Source: Propionibacterium sp.
Lineage (GTDB): Bacteria > Actinomycetota > Actinomycetes > Propionibacteriales > Propionibacteriaceae
DNA: 7,641 nt
Assembly: GCA_012719335.1 (NCBI GenBank)
Contig: JAAYAO010000224.1
Location: 1 to 7,641, forward strand
Direction of reading: 5' to 3'
The first letter of the stretch is position 1; every line of letters begins with the position of its first letter. Both the position numbers and the translations under genes were made by a program. This document shows positions 6,161 to 7,641 of this stretch, one piece after another. Below the pieces are notes generated by a model that was not told the origin of the DNA, searched no databases, and worked only from the letters and a program-made list of their open reading frames with translations.

Positions 6161-6235
6161 CATCGGCACCCTCGCGGCGGATGGGCACCCCCACGGTGGG
6201 GGTGCGGATCCGCGGCCGGGGTGCCGATGTGTTTT
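6161..6235 (+). terminator. 69-base near-perfect hairpin followed by T-rich run, between ppa and crcB (terminator or cis-regulatory element)
   Basis: Bases 6161-6229 fold on a single axis at 6195. Positions 6161-6171 pair perfectly with 6219-6229 (11 bp). A G-T pair and single mismatches follow, then 6174-6175 with 6215-6216, then 6177-6182 with 6208-6213 (6 bp). After a two-base mismatch, 6185-6193 pairs with 6197-6205 (9 bp) around the loop CGG. That is 28 Watson-Crick pairs plus one G-T out of 33. TGTTTT follows directly at 6230-6235, as in an intrinsic terminator. A small hairpin (6134-6147) precedes it. The 3' arm also contains the GGGG that could serve crcB as a Shine-Dalgarno sequence and ends on the first base of the GTG at 6229. 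It may therefore terminate ppa, control crcB, or both. Confidence 0.6.
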
Positions 6236-6606
6236 CGGTGGCGCTCGGGGCAGGGCTCGGTGCGGTCGCCCGGTACGGGGTGGAGTCGGCCGTCGGGCCC
6301 GGCTGGGGTGCCCTCTGGCTGGTCAACGTGCTCGGCTCGGCGCTGCTCGGGCTGTTGCTGAGTGCGGTGACCGCCACCCCCACGAGGGCCGGTGACGCCG
6401 CTGCCGGATCGGAGCCACGACCGTCCCCGGGCCGGCTCACCCCACTGCTCGGTACCGGTTTTCTGGGCGGATTCACCACCTTCTCGACCGCCGCGGTGAT
6501 GGCCCTGGACGGGCCGTCCGGGGTCGGTTTCCTGGCCGGGATGACCCTGGGGTGCGTGCTCGCCGCGGCCGGCGGCTGGCGGCTGGCGACCCGGGTGCGC
6601 CGATGA
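6229..6606 (+). CDS. crcB1: fluoride channel subunit CrcB/Fluc, first of a pair
   Basis: Small four-helix membrane protein that, as a dual-topology dimer, lets fluoride leave the cell. From the GTG at 6229 the product has 125 residues and begins VFSVALGAGLGAVARYG, the usual CrcB N-terminus. WLVNVLGSALLG at 30-41 carries the conserved pore Asn33. GGFTTFST at 80-87 is the helix-3 break with Phe85. A polar, low-complexity insert at about 46-72 lengthens the loop before helix 3. Ala88 replaces the second Phe of the usual FSTF-type box, which the partner gene keeps. In-frame ATGs at 6157 and 6181 would add 24 or 16 residues unlike CrcB and would place the hairpin inside the gene, so they are less favoured but possible. 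It overlaps crcB2 by ATGA. The pair probably forms a heterodimer. Confidence 0.87.
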   Translation: MFSVALGAGLGAVARYGVESAVGPGWGALWLVNVLGSALLGLLLSAVTATPTRAGDAAAGSEPRPSPGRLTPLLGTGFLGGFTTFSTAAVMALDGPSGVGFLAGMTLGCVLAAAGGWRLATRVRR

Positions 6607-6959
6607 GCGTGCTGTGGGTGTTTCTGGGTGGTGCGGCCGGTGGGGTGTTGCGGTATCTGCTGGCGCTGCGGTTCGCCTCCCGCGATCCCGCCCGCCTCGC
6701 CCCCGGCCTGATCGCGGCGAACCTGCTCGGTTCGCTGGCCCTGGGGGTGATCGCCCGGGTCACGGTGGACACCGGGTACCTGCTGTGGGGTACCGGGTTG
6801 TGCGGTGGCCTGACCACCTTCTCCACCTTCGCGGTGGAGGTGCTCGGGGTGCTGCGCACCGGCCGGCGGCTCGCCGCGCTGCTGCAGGCCGGCGCGATGA
6901 TTGTCGGCGGGGTGGGCGCCGCCGCACTCGGGCTGTGGCTCGGCGGACTGTTCGGCTGA
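6603..6959 (+). CDS. crcB2: fluoride channel subunit CrcB/Fluc, second of a pair
   Basis: Partner fluoride-channel subunit of 118 residues with four predicted helices. FLGGAAGGVLRYLLALRF at 7-24 is the helix-1 signature. IAANLLGSLALG at 37-48 carries pore Asn40, with Ala before it where Val is usual. CGGLTTFSTF at 67-76 keeps both Phe73 and Phe76 of the phenylalanine box. Its ATG overlaps the crcB1 stop (ATGA), so the two are translated together. Adjacent crcB pairs are known in actinobacteria and Gram-positive bacteria and are thought to assemble as antiparallel heterodimers. The charge pattern, with few basic residues at the C-terminus here and RVRR in CrcB1, is consistent with opposite orientation but does not prove it. 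Confidence 0.93.
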   Translation: MSVLWVFLGGAAGGVLRYLLALRFASRDPARLAPGLIAANLLGSLALGVIARVTVDTGYLLWGTGLCGGLTTFSTFAVEVLGVLRTGRRLAALLQAGAMIVGGVGAAALGLWLGGLFG

Positions 6960-6982
6960 ACCCACCGGCCGGCCACACCCAC

Positions 6983-6988
6983 TAGGCT
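6983..6988 (+). promoter_or_regulatory. candidate -10 box, leaderless promoter of the methyltransferase gene
   Basis: TAGGCT lies 8 bases before the GTG at 6997, in a 37-base gap with no Shine-Dalgarno sequence. The spacing fits a transcript beginning at the start codon. No -35 match is visible; the palindromic GGCCGGCC at 6967-6974 lies within the spacer, not at the usual -35 position. Confidence 0.4.
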
Positions 6989-6996
6989 GATCGGCT

Positions 6997-7641
6997 GTGC
7001 GGTATCTGATCTTGCTGAACCCCTCGGCCAACCGGGTCTACGGCGGGCAGGTCGCGACCCTGGCCGAGGCCGAGTTGCGGGTCTGCGCCCCGTGGGCCAC
7101 CGACGTGGCGGGCACCACCGTCGCCGGCGTCGACTACCTGGGCTTCGGCACCGATGCCCCGTTGACCGAGGAACAGACCGGCCTGCTGGCCGAACAGTCC
7201 GCCTTCCTGGCCCTGTTCGAAATGTTGGACGGCGACCTGTTGCGGCCCGTCGCCGCGAGCACCGCCACCACCCTGGACGACGATCTGGTCACCATCCCGA
7301 AGTACCAGGGCAAGACCAACGAACAGTTCACCCGGCTGCTGCTGAACGTGACGCTGAGCCGGGTGCGTCCGGACAAACCCACCCCGTGGACGGTGCTGGA
7401 CCCGATGGCCGGACGCGGCACCACCCTGACCACTGCCTGGCTGCTCGGCCACCACGGCGCCGGGGTGGAGGCCGACCCGAAGGCCGTCGAGGCGATGGGC
7501 GCCTTCCTGCGCACCTGGCTGCGCCGCAAGCGGCTCAAGCACCGGGCCGAGTCGAACCCGGTGCGCCGCGAGGGCAAGTCGTTGGGTCGGCGTTTCGACG
7601 CCACCCTGCACCAGCCGGGCAGCCCCGAACTGACCCTGTCG
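6997..7641 (+). CDS. TRM11-like SAM-dependent methyltransferase, N-terminal 215 codons (partial, runs off right edge)
   Basis: Putative nucleic-acid methyltransferase; the frame is open to the window end. From the GTG at 6997 the product starts MRYLILLNPSANRVYGGQV. An N-terminal domain of about 125 residues follows, containing KYQGKTNEQFTRLLLNVTL at 102-120, and then the SAM-binding motif I VLDPMAGRGTT at 133-143, close to the DPFxGSGTT form of DNA and tRNA amino-methyltransferases. GVEAD at 156-160 fits motif II, the ribose-binding acidic residue. A basic stretch, RTWLRRKRLKHR at 172-183, might contact nucleic acid. The catalytic motif IV (often D/N-PP-Y/F) has not been reached at the edge, so base and substrate cannot be assigned. 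TRM11-like proteins methylate tRNA guanine N2 in archaea and eukaryotes; a DNA target is the alternative. The start is supported by a leaderless-type -10 box. Confidence 0.8.
   Translation, partial: MRYLILLNPSANRVYGGQVATLAEAELRVCAPWATDVAGTTVAGVDYLGFGTDAPLTEEQTGLLAEQSAFLALFEMLDGDLLRPVAASTATTLDDDLVTIPKYQGKTNEQFTRLLLNVTLSRVRPDKPTPWTVLDPMAGRGTTLTTAWLLGHHGAGVEADPKAVEAMGAFLRTWLRRKRLKHRAESNPVRREGKSLGRRFDATLHQPGSPELTLS

Noticed and set aside
6125..6228. Fluoride (crcB-motif) riboswitch upstream of crcB1
   Set aside because: The conserved GGCGATG-type 5' segment and the later TGATGGC(C)TC-type segment with its pseudoknot are absent. The region instead forms one long rod-like hairpin, so the known motif cannot be claimed even though the position is suggestive.
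6111..7031. Minus-strand frame opposite the crcB pair
   Set aside because: Pro/Arg/Ser-rich translation without domain content, and the plus strand holds two clear CrcB genes. The similarity of the translations on both strands near 6185-6205 only reflects the palindrome.
6982..7611. Minus-strand frame opposite the methyltransferase
   Set aside because: Gln/Gly/His-rich translation typical of antisense shadows; the plus strand has a clear SAM-binding motif.

Overview
The window is GC-rich bacterial DNA with strong G/C bias at third codon positions, GTG starts and tightly packed genes. The gene order hpt – tilS – Zincin_2 metalloprotease – (MFS) – dacB, divergent from ppa, matches a block known from actinobacteria (in Mycobacterium tuberculosis the Rv3624c to Rv3628 region). 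The organism is therefore almost certainly an actinobacterium. A Propionibacteriaceae-like host is plausible from the protein sequences, but this was not tested.

Left part, minus strand (1-5468). Reading leftward from the divergent promoter region: dacB, a membrane-anchored PBP4-type D-Ala-D-Ala carboxypeptidase; a DHA2-family 14-helix drug/solute exporter; a Zincin_2 (DUF2342) metalloprotease; tilS, the tRNA(Ile2) lysidine synthetase; and the first 105 codons of hpt, hypoxanthine phosphoribosyltransferase, which runs off the left edge. The last three genes are separated by only 1 and 5 bases and look like one operon. The exporter is the extra piece relative to the usual cluster. It has its own Shine-Dalgarno sequence, a -10-like box and a perfect 9-bp-arm inverted repeat placed like a repressor operator.

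Middle (5469-5569). A 101-base divergent region between dacB and ppa holds a perfect 18-bp palindrome and candidate -10 boxes for both directions.

Right part, plus strand (5570-7641). ppa (inorganic pyrophosphatase), a crcB pair (two small fluoride-channel subunits overlapping by ATGA), and the 5' part of a TRM11-like SAM-dependent methyltransferase that runs off the right edge, preceded by a leaderless-type -10 box.

The most unusual structure is in the ppa-crcB gap: a 69-base, almost perfect inverted repeat (6161-6229; 28 Watson-Crick pairs and one G-T pair out of 33 positions, all on one dyad axis). A short T-rich run follows it directly, and its 3' arm ends on the first base of the most CrcB-like start codon. 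It could be a terminator for ppa, a translational or attenuation control of the fluoride channel genes, or a palindromic repeat element. No CRISPR array, tRNA, rRNA, insertion sequence or defence system was seen. Apart from these control structures the gene content is ordinary core metabolism and housekeeping.
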